Assembly: GCA_021850985.1 (NCBI GenBank)
Contig: JAJZJX010000003.1
Span: 49,658 to 113,657, forward strand
From: a bacterium
GTDB lineage: Bacteria; SZUA-79; Acidulodesulfobacterales; Acidulodesulfobacteraceae
Direction of reading: 5' to 3'
Length of the DNA: 64,000 nt
The number at the start of each line of letters is the position of its first letter. The first letter of the stretch is position 1. The translations under genes were made by a program, and so were the position numbers. Under the pieces are notes generated by a model. It saw only the letters and a list, made by a program, of their open reading frames with translations, was not told the DNA's origin and did not search any database. Positions 42,216 through 52,332 of this stretch are shown piece after piece.

Positions 42216-44020
42216 CACAACTTAAACCAGCTCTTGGTCTTAGGCCTGTATATAGGGTGAAGATATACTATGCCGGGTCCTTTTACTTCGCCGCCGGAAT
42301 AAATCCTGTAAACTGCCTGATTTAATTTTAAATTTGCAAAACCGTCCGTGTCGAACGACGGCATTTTTTCGTATGTTTTAGTCGTTCCCTGAGAAATAGT
42401 ATTGTCGTCGGAAAGCAGTTTTCCGATGTATGGATTAAAAACCGCCCTGTCGTCCTGTTCCGTTATGTTTTCGGTAATTTTAAGCTTATATTCTTTATCG
42501 CAAATTTTGGAGGCTTTTTCCCTCGAATAATCGTCGCTTAAAGCAAGCCAAATAGTTGATCTTATATTTCCTATTAAAGAATTTAATTTTTCTTCGGAGC
42601 CGAGTTTCAGTTTTAAAGAGCTGTAGCTTTGGGTTAAAACTATATTCACCGCTTTAGACTGCCTGCATCTTGCAAAAAATTCCGCGTCAGATTCGATATC
42701 GCCGGAAGTAACGTAATTCTGGTATTCGTCGCATATAAACAGGACGGGTCTTTTAGTATTTACTTTGTCGTCTATGACCGATTTGTAAACTCTGTTTAAA
42801 ACAGTCCTGAAATAATCTAATTTCATCATTATGCCGATAATTTTTCCGGTCAAACCGTATTTCGATTCCGGCATGTTTAATATAACTATTTTTCCGGCAT
42901 TGACGACTGCATGAAAGCCCGGAAAATTAAGTTTTTCCAAAGGCGCGCAAAAAGTTTCCTTAAAAACGGGCTTTATAAAATCGCTGCATACCCTTAAAGA
43001 TTCGCTTTTTATAATACCCTTTGTCCTTTCGTCTAAGCCGGCGTAATCGGCTCCCGCAAAATAAGATACCGTTAGTTTTAGTTCGTTTACGTAAGTTTCG
43101 GTTTTGTTAGATTTTATTCTTATTAAATTTTTGGCGTAATCTATAATGTTATTAAGTTTATTATCGTCCGACAATATTTCATAGATATCGCTTAATGTCG
43201 CATAATCCATGCAAAGCCTTATTATATTAAGCGAATTTGCCAGAAGATTTATTGACTTATCTTTCCAGAAACTGTCCTGTCTGCCGTCGTTTGAATTCAT
43301 ATTTTCTAAAACGGAATATAACCTTTCCGCTATAATTTTAGCGTCGAGCTGCGGATAATGCACGGGATTAAAGTAGTAGCCGGAGCCCGGTTCTATTATA
43401 ACTATATCTTCGCCTCTGCCGTTCCGCCTTAGTATAGAAACGGCTTCTTTCCAAAAATCGCCTTTAACGTCCAATATCAGCCCGCCTATCTTTTCATCCT
43501 GCGAACCGCTTTTGTATTTAACTAACTGATCTAAAAATGGGTATGCACAGGCGGTCGTTTTTCCGGTGCCTGTTGAGCCGAGTACTAATATTCCCGTATA
43601 AAGACCTTTTGCATCCATAGTAAGCCATTCGGGTTTTTCTTTTCTGCTTCCGTCTTTTTCGTGCACCTCTCCTACCACAAGTTGAAGTTCACCGCTTTCC
43701 GGCCATATCATAGAGTCCGCATTTTTTGATTTTTTACCGTTAAATAATTTATTTTTATTTTTTTTCTCGTCGTCCGGTTTAAAATATAAATATTTATTAA
43801 AAACTATATTGGATAAAGTATATGACGACGCAAACCATGTAATTAAAGGAATAAAAATAAACGCAAGTTTTACTCCTTTAAAATATGCAAAATAATAAGA
43901 TATTTTTTCGTTGAAAAAAAATCTCGATACTAAAAACAGGTAAACCATTTCTACGGCAAAAATTCCTCCTGAAACCGATAACTTAATTATAAAAGCTTCA
44001 TTTTTTTTGCCGTTTTTCAC
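42215..44020 (-). CDS. VirD4/TraG-type T4SS coupling ATPase
   Basis: The coupling protein brings substrates to the T4SS channel. Starting from GTG 44020 (GGGAGGATATTAAA before it) it has 601 residues; the upstream GTG at 44077 would add 19 residues without a proper site. Two N-terminal membrane segments (GGIFAVEMVYLFLVSRF and VKLAFIFIPLITWFA) are followed by a RecA-like domain with Walker A GSTGTGKTTACAY and a FICDEYQNY Walker B. The GTG overlaps the preceding AAA+ stop as GTGA, a sign of coupled synthesis. No relaxase gene is near. Confidence 0.9.
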   Translation of the reverse strand: MKNGKKNEAFIIKLSVSGGIFAVEMVYLFLVSRFFFNEKISYYFAYFKGVKLAFIFIPLITWFASSYTLSNIVFNKYLYFKPDDEKKNKNKLFNGKKSKNADSMIWPESGELQLVVGEVHEKDGSRKEKPEWLTMDAKGLYTGILVLGSTGTGKTTACAYPFLDQLVKYKSGSQDEKIGGLILDVKGDFWKEAVSILRRNGRGEDIVIIEPGSGYYFNPVHYPQLDAKIIAERLYSVLENMNSNDGRQDSFWKDKSINLLANSLNIIRLCMDYATLSDIYEILSDDNKLNNIIDYAKNLIRIKSNKTETYVNELKLTVSYFAGADYAGLDERTKGIIKSESLRVCSDFIKPVFKETFCAPLEKLNFPGFHAVVNAGKIVILNMPESKYGLTGKIIGIMMKLDYFRTVLNRVYKSVIDDKVNTKRPVLFICDEYQNYVTSGDIESDAEFFARCRQSKAVNIVLTQSYSSLKLKLGSEEKLNSLIGNIRSTIWLALSDDYSREKASKICDKEYKLKITENITEQDDRAVFNPYIGKLLSDDNTISQGTTKTYEKMPSFDTDGFANLKLNQAVYRIYSGGEVKGPGIVYLHPIYRPKTKSWFKL

Positions 44021-45120
44021 TTTAATATCCTCCCGACGACGTTTCTTACGGCTCTTATATCCGAATAATACGTCCACAGAGAAGGCTCTATCATTCTTAA
44101 ATCTTCGATCGCAACGTAAGATCTTTTATCTAAAACCGCCGCTGTTTTTAAAATTTTAACGGTTTCACGCCATCTTCTGTCGGAAACTATAACCTGTTTA
44201 TTTTTTAATTCTTCCCTGATTAAGTACATTTTATTTAAAATATCCGCTCTTATTTCTGTATTTTCGGCAGTTTTGCTCAGAATATCTAAGTCTTCCCTGA
44301 GCAAGAAATCTCCTGCACCGCCTGCACCTGCCGCCGCTCTTTCACTTTCTTCGCCTTCTATTCCTCCTGCATCTCCCGTTTGTCCGCCTGCTTCCGTAAT
44401 TTCTTCTCCGATATAAGTTTCATTTTTTTTCTTATTTTCATTATTTTCGTAAATATCTGTGTCTTTAAGTTCAAGCAATTTCTTGAAATTTTCTTCGCTT
44501 TTAACCGGCGCAATTTCCATTCTGAATAAAAATCTGTCGTATAAAGGCAAAAGATTTGAATCGGATGACTTATCCGGTCTTTCGTTAGACGATGCGAAAA
44601 GGCTTATTAACGGAATTTTAACCGGTTCTGACTTTCCGTAATACATTATTCTTTCGTTCATTATAGAAAGTAATGAATTTAACGTAGAATGCGGACATTT
44701 AAAAAATTCGTCTATCAAAGCGATATCGCAGTTGTCTATGCCGATTTTATTTTGACTGCGCCCGCTGCCCCATTCGCTTACGTTTCCTCCTGTGCCTGCT
44801 TTTTCCTCCGATATTGCTCTTGAGGCTTCGACTGCGCCTTTATATTCACAAGAAAGAAGCTCGTCTATTCCCGTAGCCGGCGTCATCTGAAAGTCGAAAA
44901 ATTTTAAACCTTTTACCCTGCCTGCGAGCGCTTTTAAAACCGCTGTTTTTGCAAGTCCCGGTCCGCCGATCAATATCGAATGTTTTCCTGATATAACGGA
45001 TAAAACTATCATATCTACGGCATTTTTTCTTTCCAGAAAATTTGCGTTTAAACCGTTTTTTATAGCGTTGATTTTATCGACTATTTTATATATCCGTTCG
45101 TTCATAGTTTTAAATTGCAT
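44017..45120 (-). CDS. MoxR/RavA-type AAA+ ATPase in the T4SS locus
   Basis: A 367-residue ATPase of the MoxR group. It has Walker A GGPGLAKTAVLKAL near residue 59, Walker B IALIDEFFKCPHSTLNSLL, then MNERIMYYG, sensor 1 FASSNERPD and LYDRFLFRME; these are closest to RavA-like AAA+ proteins. A Gly/Ala/Glu-rich insertion (about residues 234-266) splits the C-terminal lid. RavA-type ATPases remodel protein complexes. It takes the place in the locus where the VirB11 hexameric ATPase would be expected, between VirB10 and VirD4, and overlaps the latter by four bases. No VWA partner (ViaA-like) is adjacent. Confidence 0.88.
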   Translation of the reverse strand: MQFKTMNERIYKIVDKINAIKNGLNANFLERKNAVDMIVLSVISGKHSILIGGPGLAKTAVLKALAGRVKGLKFFDFQMTPATGIDELLSCEYKGAVEASRAISEEKAGTGGNVSEWGSGRSQNKIGIDNCDIALIDEFFKCPHSTLNSLLSIMNERIMYYGKSEPVKIPLISLFASSNERPDKSSDSNLLPLYDRFLFRMEIAPVKSEENFKKLLELKDTDIYENNENKKKNETYIGEEITEAGGQTGDAGGIEGEESERAAAGAGGAGDFLLREDLDILSKTAENTEIRADILNKMYLIREELKNKQVIVSDRRWRETVKILKTAAVLDKRSYVAIEDLRMIEPSLWTYYSDIRAVRNVVGRILK

Positions 45121-45171
45121 TCAGTCGTATTTATACCGGCAATTATTAATTAAATATTTAATTAATTGTTA

Positions 45172-46479
45172 TTAATTTTTGTTCATATAGAGCGGTCTTA
45201 AAAATATTATCTTAATAGGCGTTCCGGCCGGCAAGGTTATGCTTATGTTTTGATTTGACTGGGCATAGCCGTTAAGTCCGTTTTCGGCGCTGTTAAGTTC
45301 GTTCTGTGCAACGTTCTGCCTGACCTGATCCTGAAAAGTATATGGATTGGAAGAGTTTACGCCTGATCCGCCTCCTACGAAAATCGATGCCGCGCCGACT
45401 ATGCCTTGGGCTATAGAAGTTAATATGTTTCCGGTATAATGATTATGAACGTCGCCTTTTACGCCTCCGGAACCGTCGGGCATCATAGCTATAGCGTCTA
45501 TAGTCAGCGATTTTCCGGTTTTTTCAATAATTTTATCAAAATTAATATTAAGCCTGTTTAAAGAATGTTTTACGCTTACCGTTCCGAAAAATTCGGCGCC
45601 TTTTTCGAAAACCGCCTTGCCGTCCGAATAATAACCGGAAACGGCTATCGCTATAACAGGAACGGAGGTATTATAGGAAAAAATTTTATATTTCGTATAT
45701 GCGTTTATTACGGCGCCTTGCGGAACGGCTATTTCGGAAGAAACGAATTTAAGATGAGAGCCGTTGTTTTTTAAAGATTTTAATTCCAAAGGTCTATCTT
45801 TTTTTATGTCTCTTTCTTCGTCCAATATATATTTTCCGTAGCTTGCCTTTATAAAAACTACGGTTTTTTTAGTTATCTGAGCCGCCGAACCTGCTTGCCG
45901 GCTTGCACCGTATGTCCCGTATCCGCCGCCGTATCCGCCGGAATTAAATTTTATGCGCCTGTTCAAATTGTCCGCCTCTTTTTTAAATTTTGCGTTAAAT
46001 TTTGTTAAACCTTTTTTTCTTTTATTCTTAATACCTGAATTATCGGCTTCCGGCGTTTGTCTGCTTTTGCCGTTTCCGCTGAAAACCGAAGGCGAAAACA
46101 TTTTTTTGTCGTTTATAACCGTATCGTTTTTCACTGCTTTTTTCACGGTTTTTTCAGGTTTTCCTGCAAATATATATTTTAAAAAAAGTAATAATGCAAT
46201 TAATATAACGAAAATTATCAACGGTAATTTAAAATAGCGTAAAAAATCTTTGCCGGATAATTTTTTGAAAACTGCCGGACTTGAGTTGTAAATATCTTCG
46301 CCGCCGTCAGCACTTTCTTCATTAGTTTCCGCGTCGTTTTTGGTTCCGTTTTTATTCCAGTCTTTACCTTCATTTTTACTTTCACCTTCGTTTTCGTCTC
46401 GGCTTCCGTTTTTATTTTTGCCGTCATTTTCTACGTCTTCTTCTCTTATTACGTTGGAATCGTTAAAATTTTCAAACAC
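45172..46479 (-). CDS. VirB10/TrbI-like T4SS core protein
   Basis: VirB10 spans both membranes and forms the core channel. The 435-residue protein has a charged, Asn/Glu/Lys-rich cytoplasmic tail of about 80 residues, one membrane helix (LPLIIFVILIALLLFLKYIF) and a periplasmic part. The C-terminal domain has GAVINAYTKYKIFS, VPVIAIAVSGYYSDGK and the ending LPAGTPIKIIFLRPLYM, which is the TrbI/VirB10 fold pattern. It lies 3 nt after the VirB8 gene, in the usual order B8-(B9)-B10 with B9 moved. Confidence 0.85.
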   Translation of the reverse strand: MFENFNDSNVIREEDVENDGKNKNGSRDENEGESKNEGKDWNKNGTKNDAETNEESADGGEDIYNSSPAVFKKLSGKDFLRYFKLPLIIFVILIALLLFLKYIFAGKPEKTVKKAVKNDTVINDKKMFSPSVFSGNGKSRQTPEADNSGIKNKRKKGLTKFNAKFKKEADNLNRRIKFNSGGYGGGYGTYGASRQAGSAAQITKKTVVFIKASYGKYILDEERDIKKDRPLELKSLKNNGSHLKFVSSEIAVPQGAVINAYTKYKIFSYNTSVPVIAIAVSGYYSDGKAVFEKGAEFFGTVSVKHSLNRLNINFDKIIEKTGKSLTIDAIAMMPDGSGGVKGDVHNHYTGNILTSIAQGIVGAASIFVGGGSGVNSSNPYTFQDQVRQNVAQNELNSAENGLNGYAQSNQNISITLPAGTPIKIIFLRPLYMNKN

Positions 46480-46482
46480 GGA

Positions 46483-47145
46483 TTACGCTCCTCCCAGCTT
46501 TAAACTGCTGAAATAAACTACTTCCAAACCGAAAGGATACTGAATGCTTCTTTTTACTCTTTTGAGAATTAATTTGTCTTCGTAAGCAGCCGCATTTTTT
46601 ACCGAAGTATCGGAATTAGATATTACGGTTCGTATAACGTAAAGTTTTAATTCGTCGTGATTTACGGTCTGTTTAATTAACTTTATTTTTTTAAATTTTA
46701 TTTTTGAAGTAATATCAGCTTTTTCCATTTTTTGAACGAATCTGTTTCTTATAATAGCGCGAAGCGTTTTTTTGCCGTATGTTTCCGACATTTTGTTTAA
46801 TGCGCGCGAAAGTTCCGTTTTTATCATTATCGAATTAAACCCCGTAAATTCCCTTACGAAGCTTTTTGAAAAATATGTAATTTCACCCATTCCGGTTTTA
46901 TTGTTAAACGGCAGGTTTCTCAAAACTTTCGCGTTTCCGACGGAATTAACCCTTATGACTACGGGAATTCTGTTTGCTTTATAAGTATAAAAAGCTGTCG
47001 ATAAGGACGCCAAAGTAATTAAAGACATTAAGATAATTATTATTTTCAGAGTCGCATTCTGGGCTTCCAAATCCCCCCATATCTCGTAAAACAGCCTGCC
47101 GTTCCTTTTTTTACAACCGTCTTTATAATTAAACAGATTAGACAT
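46483..47145 (-). CDS. VirB8/TrbF-like inner membrane protein
   Basis: A 220-residue assembly factor. One membrane helix (IIIILMSLITLASLSTAFYTY) follows a 40-residue N-terminus; the periplasmic NTF2-like domain begins with VVIRVNSVGNAKVLRNLP and ends with a YPFGLEVVYFSSLKLGG segment. The pattern matches TrbF/VirB8 proteins. It lies between VirB6 and VirB10. Confidence 0.8.
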   Translation of the reverse strand: MSNLFNYKDGCKKRNGRLFYEIWGDLEAQNATLKIIIILMSLITLASLSTAFYTYKANRIPVVIRVNSVGNAKVLRNLPFNNKTGMGEITYFSKSFVREFTGFNSIMIKTELSRALNKMSETYGKKTLRAIIRNRFVQKMEKADITSKIKFKKIKLIKQTVNHDELKLYVIRTVISNSDTSVKNAAAYEDKLILKRVKRSIQYPFGLEVVYFSSLKLGGA

Positions 47146-47224
47146 CTTTTACCCTTTAATTTATTTTTTTTATTTCGTTTCCCGCTTTGGCGGGAATGAC
47201 GCCTTTTCCATATCGCATTTTCTA

Positions 47225-48433
47225 TTACGATGCTGCCGCTATTCCGGCGGATACGATTTTAGATTTTACGCTTTTAATTTTTTCATGAGCTTCTCCGCTA
47301 ATTCCGTCAAATAATTTTGCTACTAAAAACGGAACCGAAACATTTATAAATATCATTACGATAAAAACGGTTATAACCTCCGCAAAAGTAAACAATCCGA
47401 GAATATTGCCTATTCCGCTGCCGGTAGAAGGCATATTTGCCGATTCCATTTTGCTTAATATTGTAAAGAAAATAAGCTGTTCAAGCGCAACCATGACCCC
47501 CCAGAACGAAATCTCGACGAACATCTTAAACCATTTGCCGAATATGCCCCTCATATAAGGTATAGCTTCAAATCCGAGAATTATCGGACACAACGAAAAT
47601 AAAAGCCCGAGAAAGACAAGCTGTATCAACGCCATAAAAAGCTGTATAGCAAGATAAATTATATTAAACAGAAACCATATTATGCCCATTAGAACCGCTC
47701 CGGTTATCGCATGCATGGCACCGGCAAGCCATGAAACCGGATTAAGATTCCAGCCGCTTTTTACCGACGCGGTGCCGTTAGAAGAAACGGTCGGTATCGA
47801 AACGGAATGAAGGCTGCCAGAAATGGAAGACACTATCTGCGAAACCGACTGTCCTATTCCCAATATGTTTTGTTTTATAAGATAAAGCTGAATTTTATCG
47901 GCTAAAGTCAATATCAGCTGGGCAAAATTAGACTGCCCCGTCTGTTTCCACGAAAGAAAGCCTATCGCTATCAATGCCGTTCTTAAAAATAATCCGTAAT
48001 AATTAAAAGATGCTCCGGTTAATTCCGCTCTGTATCCTTCAAAAAATGAAAGAACTATTCCGAGCGCGAATAAAAAATAGAACATATAAGTGACGAAAGT
48101 ACTAAGTTCGGAATTGTTATTTAAAGCCGGCGGAATAGAATCGATTGATAACATGGTTAAATCTTCGCCGTTTTTAAGTTTCGATATAGAAAGGGCGGAT
48201 TCGTTTAATTCAGTATTGTTAGACTTTGATCCTCCTTTCTTTGAAGAAGCGGCCGATGCAGGCGGATTAGCCGCATAACAGTTTTTTGCGTTAAAAACAC
48301 CTGAAAAATATACAAAAAATGTTAAAATAGAAAAATTTACCGTAAAAAATATAACCAAAAATGCGGCAAGGTTTACTAAACCGTCATATAGCAGATTATT
48401 ACCGTTACATTTGTTATATATTTTTAATTTCAT
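47225..48433 (-). CDS. VirB6/TrbL-like polytopic membrane protein
   Basis: A 402-residue protein with about seven membrane segments. The central part resembles TrbL/VirB6: LVFLGLLFSLCPIILGFEAIPYMRGIFGKWFKMF-type membrane stretch (shown here only by its ends) followed by FWGVMVALEQLIFF. The N-terminus has a cleavable signal-like segment and a Ser/Ala/Asn-rich linker. It should sit in the inner membrane stalk of the apparatus. The order B5, B6, B8 is typical of Trb systems. Confidence 0.8.
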   Translation of the reverse strand: MKLKIYNKCNGNNLLYDGLVNLAAFLVIFFTVNFSILTFFVYFSGVFNAKNCYAANPPASAASSKKGGSKSNNTELNESALSISKLKNGEDLTMLSIDSIPPALNNNSELSTFVTYMFYFLFALGIVLSFFEGYRAELTGASFNYYGLFLRTALIAIGFLSWKQTGQSNFAQLILTLADKIQLYLIKQNILGIGQSVSQIVSSISGSLHSVSIPTVSSNGTASVKSGWNLNPVSWLAGAMHAITGAVLMGIIWFLFNIIYLAIQLFMALIQLVFLGLLFSLCPIILGFEAIPYMRGIFGKWFKMFVEISFWGVMVALEQLIFFTILSKMESANMPSTGSGIGNILGLFTFAEVITVFIVMIFINVSVPFLVAKLFDGISGEAHEKIKSVKSKIVSAGIAAAS

Positions 48434-48499
48434 TGTTTTAATTTCCTTGTCTTAATCCTTTCGTTATTTTCCTGTTTTCATTTTTTCCGCTTCATTTCG

Positions 48500-49633
48500 C
48501 TACATAGTAATTTTCGTATAATAATTTAAACCGGGCGTAGAATTAGTCTGCGGAAGAATTACCGAACCGTTATGCTCTTTTTTAATTTCTTCGGCGGATT
48601 TATCGAGCTCTATCTGCTTAAGCTGGCTCTCCATATAGCCTAAATTTTTTAAGCTTGCGGCGTTTTCTTCGGCAATAGTAGTCAAAATAGAACTTTGATA
48701 AGCATAATAGTTACTGCTGTTTTTTAAAGCATTTTGCGAAATTTCGCTCATAAATTCGGAACCTTCAAGCTCGGCTTTATGCGCCCTTGCCGCCGACAAA
48801 CCGGCGTTATAAAGTCCAGCCGATACCGTATCGTCTAAAAATCCTCCGGCTAAATCAGTGCATCCGCCTACCGGATTTCCGCTTGAATCAAAAGTATAAC
48901 CGGCATCTAAGGACGAGCAGTTTATATTTTCCGAAGGATCTCCGGAATTTCCTCCGGAATTAAAAATTGCCCCCTGGGAAAACAAAGCAGAACCGTTTTC
49001 GAGATTAGACTTATTTAAAGAACCCGCCTGCGCCGAGGCAGAACCTCCCGAAACAAAAACTGCGGGATTATAGGCGTTTTTTTCGGAGGCGGCAGAAACA
49101 ATATTTCCGTACTCGGATGATTCATAATTAATTCCGGAATTAATGCTTGATACTGCGTTCTGCAGGGAACCGGTTTGAACGTCGCTTGCCGTCAAATCCT
49201 GCGGAATTTGGTTGAAAGCCGAATTAATCTGATTGTTCAAATTATTTATACTGCTCTCGGCGTCTTCTACCGAATTAACTAAGTGGCTTATTTTATCGAA
49301 ATTTATTACTATGTTCTGATACTCTTCCTGCATATTCGAAACGTCGGCGGTCAGTTTATCGACTGTAGCCATTGCTTCCGAAAGTCCTGGTCCGGGATTA
49401 AAAAGCGGGCCTCCGCTCGCCCCGGGAGCATATCCGAGAGTACCCGCCAATCCCTGCAGCGCCGAAAACGCTCCACTTGCGGCAGTTTCTACCGACGAGA
49501 TCTGTCCTGATATTGCGGTTATATCGGGGATCGGCAGCGGCAGTCCGTAAGCAACTCCGGTTAAATAAGTTGAAGCAGTAAAAATGATAATAATCGAAGC
49601 TATGACAGTCTTGTTTTTAGCAATTTTCTTCAT
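48500..49633 (-). CDS. VirB5/TrbJ-like protein
   Basis: A 377-residue secreted or periplasmic protein with signal peptide (KTVIASIIIIFTASTYLTGVAYG). ATG 49633 follows a perfect AGGAGGAT site by seven bases; an ATG 24 bases earlier would place that site inside the gene. The body is helical with coiled-coil stretches (EEYQNIVINFDKISHLVNSVED), rich in Ser, Gly and Asn, with one Cys pair in the middle (NCSSLD, GGCTDL). TrbJ/VirB5 proteins are minor pilus components. The call rests on size, location between VirB4 and VirB6, and helical pattern. Confidence 0.7.
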   Translation of the reverse strand: MKKIAKNKTVIASIIIIFTASTYLTGVAYGLPLPIPDITAISGQISSVETAASGAFSALQGLAGTLGYAPGASGGPLFNPGPGLSEAMATVDKLTADVSNMQEEYQNIVINFDKISHLVNSVEDAESSINNLNNQINSAFNQIPQDLTASDVQTGSLQNAVSSINSGINYESSEYGNIVSAASEKNAYNPAVFVSGGSASAQAGSLNKSNLENGSALFSQGAIFNSGGNSGDPSENINCSSLDAGYTFDSSGNPVGGCTDLAGGFLDDTVSAGLYNAGLSAARAHKAELEGSEFMSEISQNALKNSSNYYAYQSSILTTIAEENAASLKNLGYMESQLKQIELDKSAEEIKKEHNGSVILPQTNSTPGLNYYTKITM

Positions 49634-49683
49634 TTTCTTTATCCTCCTAAAAAACAAAAATAATTATTTATAATTATTTTTAA

Positions 49684-49711
49684 CGTAAAAAAATAAATCT
49701 GGCACCTTTTT
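49684..49711 (-). repeat. Dispersed repeat family B, copy in the T4SS locus
   Basis: On the minus strand AAAGGTGCCAGATTTATTTT, in the gap between the VirB4 and VirB5 genes. Confidence 0.6.
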
Positions 49712-49727
49712 TAAATTATGAAAATGC

Positions 49728-52316
49728 CTACTTTGATGAACTTATCCCGTACGGTCCGTTAGGATATTTCTCCGCCAATATATAGAGCCTTTCTTTTAAA
49801 GTTTTATCCGGATACAAACCCTCTATTTGTCTTTCTATCTCTTCGTCTTCCGATGACTTGCAGCAAAGCCAGTATTCAAAAGGGTCGGGTGAATTTCTTA
49901 TAACCGACGAATCTTTTCCGAATTTTAAAAGATATTCGGAATAATGCCCTTTGACTACCTTAAGATTTTTTACGATACCTATCTCTTTTTCGTTTAGTCC
50001 GCACGTTTTTAAATCGTTTTCCGAAACCCCTCCGTCAAGCTGGCAGAATATTTTTACCGACGAATTTTCTATTATGCTTCTGCCGACGGCGCCGGCTTTT
50101 AAAATATCGCCAGGCTCCTGAGTAATGCTCCATACCATCGAACCCCATTTTGCCGACGTTTTATACAGATGCATTATAAGCTCGGCAAGTTTGGGGTCGT
50201 TCATAAACTCCCAGCATTCGTCGTAAAAGAAAAAAACTTTTGCAGATTTATCGTACATTTTCTTAAATGATATATTTTTAATAATTGCAAACACTACCTT
50301 TTGTAAATCTTCATGCCCTTTTAGCTTCTGCAGGTCGAATATAACTATTTTATTATCTATGTTTATCCCGTTCTTTCTGTTTATAAGCATTCCGTAAGGA
50401 GAAGAAATATCTGTCCACTGAAAAAGATTTTTGCCCATTTCCATAGCCCTTTGTTTATCTAAAATATCTCTTGCCTCGCCGTAATCGAATAAAATGTTGT
50501 TTATATCGGATATTATAGGCATATCCTCATAGTCCTCGACGGCATCGTAAGCCGCCTGCACCGCCCTCGCTATTATGGTTCTGTCGTTCGGAGATAATTT
50601 CTTTTCCGGTTCTGCCATTAAACCTATTATGCCGGTCAAAAAAACCATAATATCGGGGTCGAAAGCCTCTTCCCCGTTTATTTCTTTGACGAAATATTTT
50701 TTGGGCGGGAAAGGATTTATGCAGTATGAACCGTCGAGGTCTATTTCGATGTAATCGCCGTTAAATATTTTGCAGAATTTTTTGTAAGTTCCTCCTATAT
50801 CGACCCCCACTATATGGTAATTTTCTCCGGATATGTAAAAATTGCTTAAAAATCCGTTCAGCATAAACCCTTTTCCGCTTCTCGTTTTGCCAAAAACTAT
50901 TCCGTGTTTCGAAGGCAGACGGTTTTCGTAAAGGTCTAGTTTTACCGCTTCCCCCCTGTCGTTTATTAAAGGAATAGCGCACTTGTCAGTTCCCCTAAAC
51001 CCTTCGTTAAGGGGTATGAAAGGCGCAGCCGCAGTAGATATAGACGTTTTAAATCTCCTGTTAAAACGGGACTGGCCAGGCAAAAAAGAAAGATAAAGAT
51101 TATGATGCTCCATATCGTCTATTATGCCCTCCATTCCGTTAAAATTTTTAAAGGATTCAAGCAGTTTTACAGCCCTTACATTAAGGTCTTCCAAGTTTCT
51201 TGACTTTATCCGCGCGCATAAAGAAAACTCTACTACTTTTTTTTGAAGTTTTGAAACAGATTCTAAAAATTCATCCAGCTGCTCCGTGATATTTACTCCT
51301 TTATAATCGGTATATCCGCCGTTTACGGCTTCCGTCAGGCTTGCTTTTATATTTCTGTCGGTCTGTATTTTTTCCATAGTTTTTTCTTGTTCCGGAATAT
51401 TAAAAGCTACGGATATATCGTAAGGAAAAAGTTCGTCTATTCCGGAAGAACCGCTTATTACGTTCAATAAGGGGGTTATACCGAAAGAATCTATCCGCGA
51501 CGGCAGTCTATGCATATTTATAAATTTGTAATAATATCCGTCTATATAAAAAAAATCTTTTTTTATTTCCGCATAGGAATATATAAGCTGGCTCCTAAAC
51601 GTAGAGCCGTCCAGCATATCTTCCCATTTAGGCGCTTCGATTCCGGATTTAAATCTTAAAGGGTTCAATTCTTCGTAAAAATAGTCGGTAAGTTCCTGAT
51701 TAGTCATTCTTTTTAAATTTAAATCGAGCTTGGAAGATATGAAAGCGAGATTATTTTCTACGTTTTTTAACTTTCTTTCTATTATTTTTTTATCGCAGAC
51801 TGCGTTTAGTTTTGCTATTGAATTAACGGAAGCCTTTAAATCTATTTTAATAAGCCCGCCCGCAAAATCGGCAAGTCGGGAAATTAAACCCGTTCCGCCG
51901 TTCTTGGAACTAAGATTTAAGCCGTTAATAGTGCAAAAAAGATATATATTAACGTTTTTAATATTTTTAGATTTCAGATACTTTATTTTATTCTCTTTGA
52001 TATATTTAAAATTTTCGGGCGGCACGGAAGATTTTTCGTAATTAGAAATAAATTTTTTATTTTTGTCGTCAATTTTATAAATCCATTGCAAACCGATGTT
52101 TTCATCCATAAGGTTAAGCAGGAGGTCGTTTACGTAAGCAGTATCGTTTGCTATTTTATTTTCGGCAAGATAGAAATCGAAACCTTTTACGTAAAAGCCT
52201 ATAGTGAAAGACCCGTCTGCCCCTGCGGCGATGCCGTCGTTTACGGACAAAAGGTTAACGTAATTATTTAACGAATCCGACGGTTCTATTTTTTTTAAAA
52301 CGGAATTTAGCAGCAT
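49728..52316 (-). CDS. VirB4/TrbE-type T4SS ATPase
   Basis: VirB4 is the conserved motor of all T4SS. The 862-residue protein has an N-terminal CagE/TrbE region and a C-terminal RecA-like ATPase domain with Walker A FGKTRSGKGFMLNG (near residue 480), Walker B VFFFYDECWEFM and ITQEPGD. The motif VGVDIGGTYKKFC is also present. It is preceded by VirB3 (16 nt) and VirB2 on the same strand. This is the surest marker of the locus. Confidence 0.93.
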   Translation of the reverse strand: MLLNSVLKKIEPSDSLNNYVNLLSVNDGIAAGADGSFTIGFYVKGFDFYLAENKIANDTAYVNDLLLNLMDENIGLQWIYKIDDKNKKFISNYEKSSVPPENFKYIKENKIKYLKSKNIKNVNIYLFCTINGLNLSSKNGGTGLISRLADFAGGLIKIDLKASVNSIAKLNAVCDKKIIERKLKNVENNLAFISSKLDLNLKRMTNQELTDYFYEELNPLRFKSGIEAPKWEDMLDGSTFRSQLIYSYAEIKKDFFYIDGYYYKFINMHRLPSRIDSFGITPLLNVISGSSGIDELFPYDISVAFNIPEQEKTMEKIQTDRNIKASLTEAVNGGYTDYKGVNITEQLDEFLESVSKLQKKVVEFSLCARIKSRNLEDLNVRAVKLLESFKNFNGMEGIIDDMEHHNLYLSFLPGQSRFNRRFKTSISTAAAPFIPLNEGFRGTDKCAIPLINDRGEAVKLDLYENRLPSKHGIVFGKTRSGKGFMLNGFLSNFYISGENYHIVGVDIGGTYKKFCKIFNGDYIEIDLDGSYCINPFPPKKYFVKEINGEEAFDPDIMVFLTGIIGLMAEPEKKLSPNDRTIIARAVQAAYDAVEDYEDMPIISDINNILFDYGEARDILDKQRAMEMGKNLFQWTDISSPYGMLINRKNGINIDNKIVIFDLQKLKGHEDLQKVVFAIIKNISFKKMYDKSAKVFFFYDECWEFMNDPKLAELIMHLYKTSAKWGSMVWSITQEPGDILKAGAVGRSIIENSSVKIFCQLDGGVSENDLKTCGLNEKEIGIVKNLKVVKGHYSEYLLKFGKDSSVIRNSPDPFEYWLCCKSSEDEEIERQIEGLYPDKTLKERLYILAEKYPNGPYGISSSK

Positions 52317-52332
52317 AAATATAAATTTATTA

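Noticed and set aside
42168..42218. N-terminal extension of the small T4SS membrane protein
   Set aside because: It would translate the palindrome repeat; the ATG at 42167 has a good ribosome-binding site.
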